Positions 33,923-45,319 of a stretch of DNA of 64,000 nucleotides are shown here, in pieces. Under the pieces are notes generated by a model. It was not told the DNA's origin. It saw nothing but the letters and a program-made list of their open reading frames with translations, and searched no databases. Origin of the DNA: Tetracentron sinense. Lineage: Eukaryota; Streptophyta; Magnoliopsida; Trochodendrales; Trochodendraceae. The position numbers were made by a program, and so were the translations under genes. The number at the start of each line of letters is the position of its first letter. Position 1 is the first letter of the stretch. Where the stretch lies: contig CM026564.1 in NCBI GenBank assembly GCA_015143295.1, positions 10,776,416 through 10,840,415 on the forward strand. The letters are read 5' to 3'.

Positions 33923-34352
33923 TGTACATAAAGTCATATTTTATATTGGCTTAATTCTGATGTCAAATAGAGTATCCAGATATGTGTTTTAGTCTTTTCT
34001 GTCATGGTGTTCATGTCCATGAAGATGAAGCTCAAGAGATTCAACTGAAGAACATTCCACCATAAAACTTTGCTCAGGCTAGTAGGATGGTAAGTGACTT
34101 AGATACCTAGTTTACCATAGGTGAAATTTTCTTAGAGAATGTTAAACATACCTAGGTAGCTAGTTACATCAATTTATGGGATGTTCAACATGAAAATGTG
34201 GTTTTTCATAAGAACCATTCGAATTGTACCAATTACTATTTCAAAAAAATAAAATAAAATTTGAATAGCCAATCGTTCGAACGAAGTGACCAACATTCGA
34301 ACGGTGCCAGTAAATTTCTTTCCTGAACTTGTCCCAAAGCCAAAACCGTTCG
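33923..34352 (+). mobile_element. Truncated SIRE-type 3' LTR
   Basis: It starts TGTACATAAAGTCATATTTT directly after the polypurine tract and resembles the copy at 32232. A dyad pair, ATCGTTCGAACGAAG and ATTCGAACGGT (about 34270-34303), lies inside. It is cut by a Tekay LTR fragment at 34353. Confidence 0.5.
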
Positions 34353-34437
34353 TGTCGCGCCCCAAAATACCCCCTAGGAGTTTAGGGATACTTTAGGTGT
34401 GACTATACTTAACCTGGCAAACCATCTTGTAATGAGT
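34353..34437 (-). mobile_element. Short Tekay LTR terminal fragment
   Basis: TGTCGCGCCCCAAAATACCC and what follows up to GTAATGA equal the inverse of the distal LTR end at 31930-32016. Only about 85 bases remain. The right limit is approximate. Confidence 0.75.
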
Positions 34438-34652
34438 TTAGGGAAAGCATGTTTTAGGTGACCCTCATTATCTTATATTACTTTTCTAAGAGGAAAATAT
34501 ATAATGTTGCCTAGGACCATAGACAATGATGCTCCAAATACCCCTTTATGGTATATCTGGTCGTACCCTATCATCAATCTAAACTTTAAAATTACTGAGT
34601 TAAGTATAAGGAAGACTAAAGATGATATTTCCTATTGGTCTTGAAAGTGTTA

Positions 34653-34882
34653 TGGGGCATTTGGATTGGATTTTTTTGGGCCAAAAATCAATTCTGGTAA
34701 AATTGATTGTGTAGAAATTAATGGTCAAATAATCATTTTTTCAAATAATAGTATTAAGAGAATACGCGGGTGAGTCTCTCAACTTCGTATTCTCCGAACA
34801 CTATTATTTGATCATGAATTTCTACACAATCAATTTTATCAAAATTGATTTTTGGCCAAAAAAATCCAATCCAAACGCCACC
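34653..34882. mobile_element. Tourist-like MITE (PIF/Harbinger type), near-perfect hairpin
   Basis: The left end TGGGGCATTTGGATTGG pairs with the complement of the right end (GGTGGCGTTTGGATTGG), and complementarity extends over about 90 bases per arm. TTA duplications flank it (34650-34652 and 34883-34885). A terminal GG...TTTGG motif with TTA target sites is the signature of Tourist-like elements. Confidence 0.88.
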
Positions 34883-35188
34883 TTAATCTTTCATTCAAAC
34901 TAAAAATCTAATTTGCAATCCAAGATCCATCATCGATTAAAAGTTGGCCCATAAATTAACCAATGAGATACTTGAAAGTTTGTGTGTGGTAGATAAATAA
35001 CTAATGAAAAGGTTCCTGTAGGAACTGCTAACCTCTTTTTAAATATAGAATATTTTGGTTATATAATAGATGAGAGAAAGAAATAAGAAAATCAAGGAAA
35101 CATTGGTACCACTCCAACCTTAAGTTTTTGGCTTTCACCCACTTTCTAATTTTATGAATGGCCAAAACAATCTTAAAATCCCAACTTA

Positions 35189-35504
35189 CACTACTACAAA
35201 TATCGTCATTCATCATAGTTGCATTTCCAAGAACAATGACAATTTACACTAAAACTGTAATAGAATCCCTTATAAATCATAGCAAAGATGGCAGAATATT
35301 TTTGACGAGTGTTATCATCATGGGTTTAATAGAAACAGTGATTAATATTTATCTCGGGATATGTTCACGGTTATTATTTAATCGTGATAAAACTATTTTA
35401 TTAAATCACAGATAAATATATAGTTCACGGTTATTATTTTTACTGTGATTGTAAGACTAACATTTCGTCTGACTTTAGTTAATTATTTTTTTAGTTATGA
35501 TCAC
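35189..35504 (+). mobile_element. CACTA-like element end
   Basis: CACTACTACAAATATC resembles the terminal inverted repeat of plant CACTA elements. TTCACGGTTATTATTT is repeated at about 35367 and 35423, with partly inverse TCGTGATAA/ACTGTGATT words, as in CACTA subterminal regions. The opposite end is not visible because element D begins at 35505. Confidence 0.45.
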
Positions 35505-35595
35505 TATCGCAACCCAAAATACCCCCTAGGAGTTAGGGATATTTTAGCCCGTGACCACCGTATCATACCATCCCGTATGTCACATAAGGCATACA
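35505..35595 (-). mobile_element. Distal end of element D 3' LTR
   Basis: TATCGCAACCCAAAATACCC (a mutated TGTCGC start) continues as the inverse Tekay LTR end until an Angela-type LTR begins at 35596. The LTR picks up again at 37822, but about 650 bases expected between these points are missing. Confidence 0.8.
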
Positions 35596-37808
35596 TGTTA
35601 GACATGATGCCTAGAAAAGTCATTTAGATTGTTAGATTCTTATTAATTTGATTAAATAAGACTTCTTAATCTATTGTGTTTTCATTATGGGTAATTGACC
35701 ATGATCATGAGATGATCTATACGATATGAGATATCGATAAAGGTCCAAAGGATATATTGTAGGAAAGTTATGTGATTAGATTATCACAGGCAGATATAAC
35801 TTTCCATTTTTTTATACCTTATATAGTCATAGTTGTGGGTGAAGCTGGGCACTTCACTTATATGGCTGCCAGAATGCTAAGATGTTCTCAATAGTTGAGA
35901 TGTAGTTATATCTTGAGCTATTGTAGTGGAGACTACACATCAGCATATGGGTGCTTAAATGTACACTGACTGATTGCATTCAATGAGAGACGTCTTGCAT
36001 AAACATACTATTAGATAGTTCTCTCATTCACATTGAACGGTTTCGATGGTCCTTAGATCTGATGAGTTCATCTATGACTGAGCAGTGATCTGACTGTTTT
36101 ATTTCCACCAACGTATTTTCTAACTTAGGGAATGCAATACAGTGACAATTGGATAGTCGGAAAGTTGTTCGAGTCATGATGAATTTCAAACAAGAAATCC
36201 ATGCTCATTAATTTGAGAGATTATCCAAGTTTTGAGTAAGACAATTGATTAAGTTCAAATCTTGCGTAGGTGATTTTGAAAACGAAATAAGTTTTGAAAT
36301 ATACTTTTATTAAAAGGTATTATACTTATAAAAGGATTTTCTCAAAATTTTTTTCATGAGAAATTGTTTCTCATGGCTTAATTATAAGTCTTGGAAACCC
36401 GGATGATTTACAATGGGCTATGGGTTAGATGGTATGTCAATCTTGAAGGCCCATTAGGGATAATGTATTTGGAAGGATAAATCGAATTTAAAAGTTCATG
36501 TGGTGGGATCCGTAATGGTTAATGTTCATACACTGGGATTAAATTGCAACATGGATATCTCATGTCACTTGCAATTCCGATGTAATTCCCGTTTAGGGTC
36601 AATGGGATAACATTGGATAAGCCAGGGTAAGAATGTCCCAGAGCAATCTGTGGAGGTGCTCACATAATAAATACAAGCTCATTAATTGATTAAAAGTTAA
36701 TCAATTATTTAAGTGATTAAAAGTTAATCATTTAATTAAATAGATTAAAAGTTAATCTATGGTTTAAATTAATTGTTAATTTAAATCTAGAGATTATTTT
36801 GATAATTATTTAATTAACATAATTAAAGGGGAAATGGGTTTGACCCATATCCATAAATCCATTTAATATGGACCTTTAATATGGGCCAAAGTCCATGGGT
36901 TTAAACCCTAGGGTGGGGCGCCCACTTGAGGAATCCTAATTGGATTAGGATTTGTTTAATTGAATAATTGTTGAAATATAATTCCTTTAATTATGGAATT
37001 TAAATCCAATGGTTGGATCGCAATAAGGATTAAGATGACATAAAGTTAGATTGCAAAAAGGAGTTTATAGCTCCCCAAAACTCATGCCCCTTTATTGCTC
37101 ACGCCCCCCCTTGTGGACTCCTAGTTTGACTAGGTTTCCTTATTTGAGTTAGGATGTTGACTTATCCCTTTTAATTAAGGAATCCTCTTATAATAGAGAT
37201 TCTTTAATTAGTAGGATTACTATAACTAAAGTAGTTATAGATTAAGTAGGAGTTTATTTGATTAATAATAAGAGTTATTGTTAATTAATAAATCCTATTA
37301 GATAAGATCAAGTTGGAGTAGGATTAGGATAGGATCCTAGTCTATAAATGCCCCAACACCCTAGACCTTAAAGCACTTTTCTCCAGAATTTTTTCTCTTC
37401 TCTCCTCTCTCTCTCCAAACCGTGAGACCCTAGGGAGACCCCTAGGGATTTTTGTGAGCTATATAAGTGGTGCAAATTGGGTTTTGCTTTTCTAGGGTTT
37501 TGAACCTTAGTATTTTTGGTGATAGAAGGTCTACATCATTGATCCATATTCTTCCTCTTGCTTCAATAATTCCAAAGGAGATTCTAAAGCTTCGTGGGGA
37601 TAGTGAAGAACAAGGATCGAGCTTCTAGTATTTTTTCGGAGAAATATCTACAAAGAGTTCTGACTGTTCGAGTGGATTAAGCTTCACCGATGAAAAGCAT
37701 TCACCGAGGTGATATGACTGAAACTCTTATATAATTTTGATGCTTTCTATGCTGTTAAGATCTAGGGGATCTAGTTTTCGTATAAATTTTTATTCGGATC
37801 CCCCTTCA
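35596..37808 (+). mobile_element. Angela-type 5' LTR (family C)
   Basis: It starts TGTTAGACATGATGCC and ends GGATCCCCCTTCA, matching the inverse solo copy at 19115-21363 throughout. It is followed by a primer-binding site, so it is a 5' LTR that lost its internal region and partner LTR rather than a solo LTR. It contains GTGGGGCGCCCAC (36913-36925) and three GATTAAAAGTTAATC dyads (36688-36702, 36715-36729, 36743-36757). Confidence 0.9.
36688..36757. repeat. Three GATTAAAAGTTAATC dyads
   Basis: Three identical 15-base dyads are spaced 27-28 bases apart. The same three occur, slightly diverged, in the inverse copy near 20163-20255. Confidence 0.85.
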
Positions 37809-37810
37809 AG

Positions 37811-37821
37811 TGGTATCAGAG
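37811..37821 (+). promoter_or_regulatory. Primer-binding site (initiator tRNA-Met) of family C
   Basis: TGGTATCAGAG, two bases after the LTR end, is complementary to the 3' end of plant initiator tRNA-Met. Tekay LTR sequence begins immediately after it, so only these bases of the internal region remain. Confidence 0.85.
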
Positions 37822-37827
37822 TATCCT

Positions 37828-38222
37828 TATGAGCTTTCCTTATGAGCCAGAGTGTGACAACCTCCTTGACAATATCCTTATGAGCCAATGGTTAGAACCC
37901 GAACCGGGGCTACCAACTTCCTTGACAATATCCTTATGAGCCTTTACTTATGAGCCAGAGGTTGGCACTCAAACCGGGGCTACCAATCTCCTTTACAATA
38001 TCCTTATGAGTCTCTCTTATGAGCCAGAGGTTAGCACCCTTAACTGGGGCTACCAACCTCCTTTACAATATCCTTATGAGTCTCTCTTATGAGCCAGAGG
38101 TTAGCACCCTTAACTGGGGCTACCAACCTCCTTGATAATATCCTTATGAGCCTTTTCTTATGAGCCAGAGGTTAGCACCCTTAACCGGGGCTACCAACCT
38201 CCTTGACAATATTCTTATGAGA
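37828..38222 (-). repeat. Hairpin minisatellite in element D LTR
   Basis: Five to six units of about 65-75 bp carry CTTATGAGCCAGAGGTTAGC, then CGGGGCTACCAACCTCC. The complement equals the unit type of 6236-6562. Two adjacent units around 37993-38125 are nearly identical, suggesting recent duplication. Confidence 0.85.
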
Positions 38223-38683
38223 CTTTCTTATTTTTCCTTTACATTTATTCTCGTTTGTTTCAACTTCTTAGTGCTTATGAAAACTCATTTCATGCATAGG
38301 TGCTCGTGCATTGCAATTGGTGAAATCATGATGACATATAGCATTCCCATAATCACATGAAAATTCAAGAAAAGAGATAAGCAAATGCGTACAACTTGAG
38401 GATTAACTTCAAATCTGGAAGAAGAACCCTCCTTGATTGGAAATCCCTACTTGGTGAAAGATGATCCTTGCTTGAAGGAGATCCAAGCTTAATGGAGAAT
38501 CCAAACCTTGATCTCCAATCTACTCCTCTTGCAAATGCCCAATCTCCTTCTTCTTTCTCTCCTTTTCTCTTAGTCTCTCTAGGTTTAGGGTAAGCCAAAA
38601 ACCCCCAAATGGAAGCCCTATTTATAGGCAAAGGGTAGAAACCCTAAAAATCCCATATAAAATTTCATATTTTGTGACCTACG

Positions 38684-38880
38684 ATCAATCGTAATATATC
38701 TACGATTGATCGTAAATATACTACGATTGCTCGTAGTTTCCTATGATCGATCGTAAACGTTGCCGAGAATTTTGCCCATTTCTGAAATCCTACGATCGAT
38801 CGTAGATTTTCTACGATCGATCGTAGCTCACCTACGATAGTTCGTAGGGTCTGTATGATCGTTCGTAACTCTGACAATAA
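38684..38880. repeat. CTACGATCGATCGTAG palindrome array
   Basis: Two perfect 16-base palindromes at 38790-38805 and 38811-38826 are accompanied by about six imperfect ones (CTACGATTGATCGTA, CTACGATTGCTCGTAG and others). Confidence 0.85.
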
Positions 38881-39577
38881 TTTTTCAGATTTTCCCCTTT
38901 TTGGTATTTCGGCCAGAACTTTTGACTCGTTTATCGGATTTTGACGATTCAACTTGTGTTGGACTCGTCATTTGAAGAGGAACGATCCTGGTGTTTTAGA
39001 ATATTCCAATTCTTCTTTATTCATAGACCAAATTACCCCTAAAGCCAACTGGTTTGCAAATGGATTTCAGCAACCCGGATTTTCAATAGATCCGACTTCG
39101 AAAATCTAACCTTTAACTTAAGAAAATGATCTTAAGAGTTTAATACATGTCAAAAAGTTCGGGGGTGCTACATGTGCTTTGTTCATTTTCCCCTTCTTCT
39201 ACTTACTCTTATACTTATTTTATTTTAAAACATTTAACATTAACTTTAGGTTTTAAATCAAAATAAGAAAGTACCCCCCATTTGAATCCAATAAAAATAC
39301 TTAAAAAATCCAATTCCTTATAACTCAAAATTTGAATTTCCATTTTTTGGCAAAACCCGATAAATCTGGTTTGTCGTAACTTTTTCCATTACTCGGGAAA
39401 TCATTCTAAACATATGAATAAAATCTCATAGAATTACCTAAGCTTAGTTAACCTATAAACAACCATTACCGAGACTTTTTATCTCAAAATTTGAAAAATT
39501 ACATTACATGGTCACTATTCACCGCACTATTCACAACACTATTCACAGGATATGAAGGTGAGATCTGGGGTTCTACA

Positions 39578-39592
39578 TCCTCCCCCCTTACA
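39578..39592 (-). promoter_or_regulatory. Polypurine tract of element D
   Basis: TCCTCCCCCCTTACA on the plus strand gives a purine run ending at the LTR start on the element strand, equal in position to that of elements E and F. Confidence 0.85.
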
Positions 39593-39678
39593 GAAATTTC
39601 ATCCTCAAAATTAAGATGATCCTATATACATGGAAAAACAAAAAACAACTAACTTTACATACACCATCAAAATACTAC

Positions 39679-41351
39679 TCAAACAGGTGGGGAATATTTT
39701 TCCCTCACTTCAGCCTCGCGTTCCCAAGTAGCTTCCTCCGTAGAATGTTGTTGCCACTTCATGAGGACTAGTGGAATCGTCTTGGTACGTAAGACTTGAT
39801 CTCTACGATCCAAGATCTGAGCCGGTTGCTCCACTAGAATGAGATCCTCTTGAATCTCCACCGGATCAAGGTCAATGACATATGAAGGGTTCGGCACATA
39901 TTTCTGAAGCATGGAAGCATGAAAGACATTGTGGACTACCGCCATGTGAGGAGGTAAAGCCACTCTATAAGCGACCTCTCTGACGCGTGTGATCACCTCA
40001 AAAGGTCCCACATACCTCAGGCAAAGCTTCCCCCTCTTGCCGAAACTCATGATTCCCTGACTCGGAGAAATCTTCACAAAGACTCGATCCCAACCTGGAA
40101 TTCCAAGTCTCTGCGGTGAGAGTCGGCATAACTCTTCTATCGATCCTAGGCTGTCTTCAACCTCTCCCGAATGATCTTGACCCTATCTGCGGTCTGCTCA
40201 ATCAACTCAGGACCCAATACCTTTCTCTTACCAACTTCATCCCAGTAAAGAGGAGCTTTGCAACTTCTCCTATATAAGGCCTCAAAAGGTGCCATTTGGA
40301 TGCTTGCCTGGTAACTATTGTTGTAGGTGAACTCAACCAAAGAAAATGATCCTCCCAACTATCCTGGAAGTCTAACATGCAAGATCTGAGCATATCCTCA
40401 ATCACCTGGTTCACCCTCTCGGTCTGCCCATCAGTCTGAGGATGAAAGTCGGTTCTGAAATCTATCCGAGAACCTATATCACTCTGAAAGCCCTTACAGA
40501 ACCTAGACGTAAGCCTCGGGTCCCAATCAGAAACAATGGTAACTGGTACCCCTTGTAGCCGAAGCACCTCCTTGGTGTACAATGCTACAAGCTGGTTCAT
40601 GCTGTACGTAGTCTGATAGGATAAAAAGTGTGCAGACTTTGTCAATCGATTAACTACAACCCAGATAGCATTGGAGCCCCTTGCCGTCCTTGGCAAGCCA
40701 ACTATGAAGTCCATTGAGATATTTTCTCATTTCCATTCTGGAATAAGGAGGGACTATAAAAGACCTACTAGCCTCTGATGCTCTGCCTTCACCTGCTGGC
40801 ACACCAAGCATCTAGAAACTTATTCTATGACTTTCCTCTTCATGTTTCGCCACCAGTAGTGCCTCTTGAGATTCTGGTACATCTTAGTACCCCCAGGATG
40901 TACTGTGTACTTGATCGATGTGCCTCATCCAAAATCTCACTCCTCAACACTGCGTCGGAGGAACACACAACCTGCCTTTGCATGTGATGGCACCATCACC
41001 ATTCAAAGCAAACTCCTGACTGCCACTATTAACCGACTTGTCTCGGTAAGCAAGCAACCTCTACATTCGAACTCTGTAACTCCTTAATCCGAACTTGGAT
41101 ATAAGGCCTAATCGTAAGGTTAGCCATGACTGGTCCAAAGGTAGGAATGCTGAAGCTAGTATCGAGGTTCGCCATTACTTCTAACATCTTCCACTCGTGA
41201 ACCATCATATGAGCTAAGTGTCCAGGAGGCTTCCTACTCAAAGCGTTTGCCACCATGTTAGCTTTACCTGGGTGATACTAGATAGAGCACTCGTAGTCCT
41301 TTATGAACTTCACCCATTAATGCTGCCTCAGATTTAGCTCCTTCTGAAAAA
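39679..41351 (-). pseudogene. Element D integrase, chromodomain and RNase H tail
   Basis: On the minus strand this holds the RNase H/integrase spacer (ANALSRKPPGHL near 41240), a zinc-finger remnant near 40790-40930 and the catalytic core 40202-40714. The core has [19 protein letters not shown], and TERVNQVIED with the catalytic Glu kept. A chromodomain-like end follows (ILDRRDQVL, EEATWERE) to about 39679. Several stops and frameshifts break it, for example near 40120 and 40340. The copy is interrupted at 41357 by an Angela-type solo LTR. Confidence 0.9.
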
Positions 41352-41356
41352 ATAGA

Positions 41357-43550
41357 TGAGAGTGTGCCTCTTTTTAATTTTAGAAAAACAGTTTTTGGGG
41401 GGCATACATCGAATCCCAAGATCTGACTAAGATTCTAATTGATTTTATTCAATGAAGGTAAGAATAACATTCACCTTTGCGACTTTGAAATTATTAAGTC
41501 AAATCCACGTTAGAATAGTACTCGCAAAACTTCACAAGTGTCAAGTCTCCTGTCGATTCACACGAACCTTCTTTTTCCTTTAAAGCTTTCTCTAATGGAA
41601 GCTAATGGCCCTTCCAAATTTCCAGCTCTAGGATCTTTCAATAAAGATCGAATCTTTATTGATCAAGAACCTTTCTTGATGAACAAGATGAATTCTTATT
41701 TTTCCTCAAGATCCAATTAAGAAGACAAAAGAAGAGAGAGATGGGTGTGACCGTACACCTCAAGGAGAGAGAGGGGAGGGCATGAGGTTTGAGGAGAGGG
41801 GAGAATTTTCCAAATCTGGAAAATTCTTGAAAAGTTTCTTATATCCAAAGCCTTGGACGTCCACCCCTTTTATAGGCTTCATTGGTTGCTTGAAACCAAA
41901 GTTTCCTAATCCTTATCCAATAAGGATTCCTCAATTAGTTTCCTATTTGGTTTCTCCATAATTAATTAGGAATAATCAAAATAGAAACTAATCTCATCCA
42001 TTAGTGTCCAACTAATCTTATCCCTATCCTAATCCAATTAGGATTCCTTGATTAGCAAGAAATTAATAGACTCCTTGTCCAATAAGGAATCTTTAATTAG
42101 TAACTATCTCTAACTAACTAACTAACCTTATCCAATAAGGATATTAGCTATTAGATACTAATTAAATAATAATAACAATTATTATTATTAATACCTCCAT
42201 GAAGTGGGCGTCCCACCCTAGTTGGGCCCCACTCCACACGCCCCCAATGGGTTTCACAAACCCTTAGGTCAATTTTTGATTCTTTTAACAAAATCCTCAA
42301 TGGGTCCTACCCATTTGGTTTTTCACATCCAATGTGATTCCACCTTTTAGAGCTTCACTATACCATATAGTGATTACTTAAAGAAATTAATTAATTTAAT
42401 TAATAATTAAATTAAATACTTTAAAAAGGTCCTTGTGTGTGGGATCTAAAGGGATCTCCTATTTCCAGTTGTGGGACCAAGTACTCAACCTTTTGGTTAA
42501 AGCATTGTTACTAGGAAACACCTTTCCTATACTCCATTAGGATTATAGAATTTTATCTATATCCCTGGACTTCCACCAATCGCAATTAATGTCCATTAAC
42601 ACAATGTGATTAACCTCCAGAAATTAGAGAATTGCTTGTAAGTACCATCTCACAATATATTTACAAATAAATCCTTCCACATTTCGATATCACTTGTAAG
42701 CTTCCGGGATTGGAACAATTCCACTGTCTTAGTCCCTAGCTTATGAATAGAACTCTTTCTCATGATTACTTTTCATTGAACTGAACCTCCAAAACACTTT
42801 TGAAGAAACATTAGAATATAACTGACATATATATTTATATATACTTTTCCATATTAAAAATATCAACTTCGATAAAAAACTATTTTTACCGAAAAGCACC
42901 AGTACTGGTTTAACAGTTCAGTTCAACAAGTATCACCTTGATATCATTATCTCCAATTAAGGAGTTGTGGATTCCTTATTGAGTGTTTACACACTTCTCC
43001 AAACATTGTGTACATGATCCAACGTACCCGGAGTTAGTCCTGTGTATTGGACATTGCCGATTGGCACATCAAAGCCATATAGACAGATGTCTGAGAAGAT
43101 GTTAACCTCTCAGGTCTAAGGACAATTTGTCAAATGGATAACCCTAATACAATCTGACAGTGTATTCCATAGGGTATCCACTAGTGACTCCGTTCAGTAT
43201 TATGTACTTGCTACATATACTCACATGTTAGTCAAGAGTCACCACTCTCTGTGAATGAGATTCATCACACTATCTCATAGAACTACACATGTGCAAGTCA
43301 TGATGAAGTATGACGCCCAACCAGTACTCTAGAGGCTTCGAACAATATTAGGTTTACAAGGAACTGGAAAATCATATCTCGTAACCTTTGCATGATTTTC
43401 CTACAATGTTACCTATGGAACTTTATGTCTTCATTATATGAGACAGTAATTAATATAGATACCCATTATAATTGGTTGTGTGAATATGATGCTTGTCTAA
43501 TCAACATAGAAAAGTCTCTTATTGGCTTTCGAGGGCATATATGTCCAATA
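41357..43550 (-). mobile_element. Angela-type solo LTR inside element D pol
   Basis: It runs from TGAGAGTGTGCCTC to GGGCATATATGTCCAATA (final CA mutated to TA). ATAGA duplications flank it at 41352-41356 and 43551-43555, and element D RNase H coding sequence continues across. It is the inverse of the family seen at 4835-9386 and contains GTGGGCGTCCCAC (42204-42216). Confidence 0.93.
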
Positions 43551-43555
43551 ATAGA

Positions 43556-45186
43556 TACTTCAAGCTCTTGTGATTTGTGAACACATCGAACTGTTCCCCA
43601 TAAAGGTAGTGACGCCAAATCTTCAGTGCAAAGACAACTGCAGCAAGCTCTAGATCGTGAGTACGATAGTTCTTCTCATGGTCTTTCAACTGCCAGGAAG
43701 CATAGGCAATGACCTTCCCATGCTGCATCAGAACGCATTCTAGGCCGATAAGTAACGCATCATTGTAGACTACAAACCACCACTCCCAGATGGGATTGTA
43801 AGAATAGGAGCTGTAGTAAGCCTCTTCTTCAACTCCATGAAGCTTGCCTCACACTTCTCGCTCTAAGTAAACTTAGCGGTCTTCCTCGTAAGATAGGTAA
43901 GCAGAGCCGCTAAGCTGGAGAACCCTTCCACAAACCTCCTGTAGTACCCTACCAGGCTGAGAAAACTATGAATCTCGGTAACACTCTTTAGCCTCTCCCA
44001 ATTCATCACTGCATCTATCTTCGCAGAATCAACTGAGATACCCGCAACAGATACCACGTGGCCAAGGAATGCCACCTTCTCCAACCAGAACTCACACTTG
44101 CTCAACTTAGCATACAGGCTATGCTCTCGAAGAGTCTGCAATGTAAGGCAAAGATCTCTCTCACAATCATCTTGTGTCTTGGAATACACAAGGATATCAT
44201 CGACGAACACGATTACACATCGATCGAAAGATGATCTGAATACCCGATTCATCAAGTCCATGAAAGCAACCGATGTATTCGTCAGACCAAAAGGCATGAC
44301 CAGGAACTCGTAGTGTCCATACCGAGTCCTGAAGGCGGTCTTGGGAACGTCTTCGGCCTTGATCTTCAACTGATGGTACCCAGATTGAAGATCAATCTTT
44401 GAGAAGAACCTCGCTCCCTTGAGCTGATCAAATAGATTATCTATCGGAGGTAATGGATAACGATTCTTGATCATGACCTTGTTTAGTTGCCTGTAGTCAA
44501 GGCACATCTGCATCGACTCATCCTTCTTCTTCACGAAGAGCACAGGAGCTCCCCATGGTGAAACACTTGGCCGAATGAAGCCAAGGCCCTGTAATTCCTC
44601 TAACTACTCTTTTAACTCCTTAAGGTCGATAGGGGCCATCTTGTATGAAGCCCTAGAAATCGGAGCAGTACCAGGAGTAAGCTTGATAGCGAACTCTATC
44701 TCTCGATCCGGAGGCAATCATGGTAAAACCTCTAGAAACACATCCAGGAACTCACTCCCTATTGGAATGGCTGAGGAGTCTCACACTTCCAAACTCGAGA
44801 GACTAAGGGCTGCAAAGCGAGTGATGTCTCTACTCCGTATCCCTCGAAAGTGAAACGACGTCATACCATCTAGCCTGAAGTCTACCCTTTTTTAAAAACA
44901 TGCTACATACCCATGGTGAGCCGAGAGCCAATCCATCCCGAGGATAACATCAAAGTCCAAGTCTTAGAACTCAAGGATGATCAGATTGATTGGTAACTCA
45001 TGCTGCTCAACTTGCATGACACAACCCTGATACACTTTGTCTGCATCAACCGACTTGTTGAGTGGAGTCGAAATGGAAACCTCCTGGGGTAATCAACTCG
45101 GCTCTGAGGCAAAGCCCTTAGCAAAGCTAGGCGAGATAAAATGCGTTGATCCAGTGTCGATCAACACTCGCTAATCAAGAGGGTGC
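43556..45186 (-). pseudogene. Element D protease, reverse transcriptase and RNase H
   Basis: After the probable intron, the frame opens with GTLLISE. A protease motif IDTGSTHF follows near 45150, with a small indel after ISEC, then the polymerase from about 44640. The polymerase shows [29 protein letters not shown] and the catalytic FVDDILVYS (near 44200). RNase H follows with [17 protein letters not shown] and [11 protein letters not shown] (43519-43728), cut by the solo LTR at 43550. The span 43863-44543 is open for about 226 codons. Stops elsewhere make it inactive. Confidence 0.9.
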
Positions 45187-45319
45187 CTGAACATTACACT
45201 TACTACATCAAGCAAAGCATAAAGACTTATAACATATAAGTAACATGTTTATACAAGCATGTACATACATCACATACAGTCAACATCTCATAAACTTAAA
45301 CCATTTAACTTGAGCGTAC
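45187..45319 (-). other. Probable spliceosomal intron between gag and protease (element D)
   Basis: On the element strand the donor is CAAG|GTACGC at 45320/45319 and the acceptor TTCAG|GCACCC at 45187/45186. Removing 133 bases joins ...VVQ to GTLL in frame. Element E has the same donor, a matching acceptor and the same phase with a 148-base insert. Splice-site use is inferred from comparison; no transcript is available. Confidence 0.7.

Larger units (their letters stand above)
37822..39577 (-). mobile_element. Main part of element D 3' LTR
   Basis: This inverse Tekay LTR ends at 39577 with GATCTGGGGTTCTACA before the C-rich polypurine complement. It contains five to six hairpin units (37828-38222), a GATCGATC palindrome array (38684-38880) and the conserved block (about 38890-38985). 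Confidence 0.88.

Noticed and set aside
35340..35450. Possible bacterial-style terminators or riboswitch in the TTCACGGTTATT repeats
   Set aside because: The context is a plant transposon. The repeats fit a CACTA subterminal region.
37811..37821. tRNA-Met gene fragment
   Set aside because: Only the 3' complement word TGGTATCAGAG is present beside an LTR end. It is a primer-binding site, not a tRNA gene.
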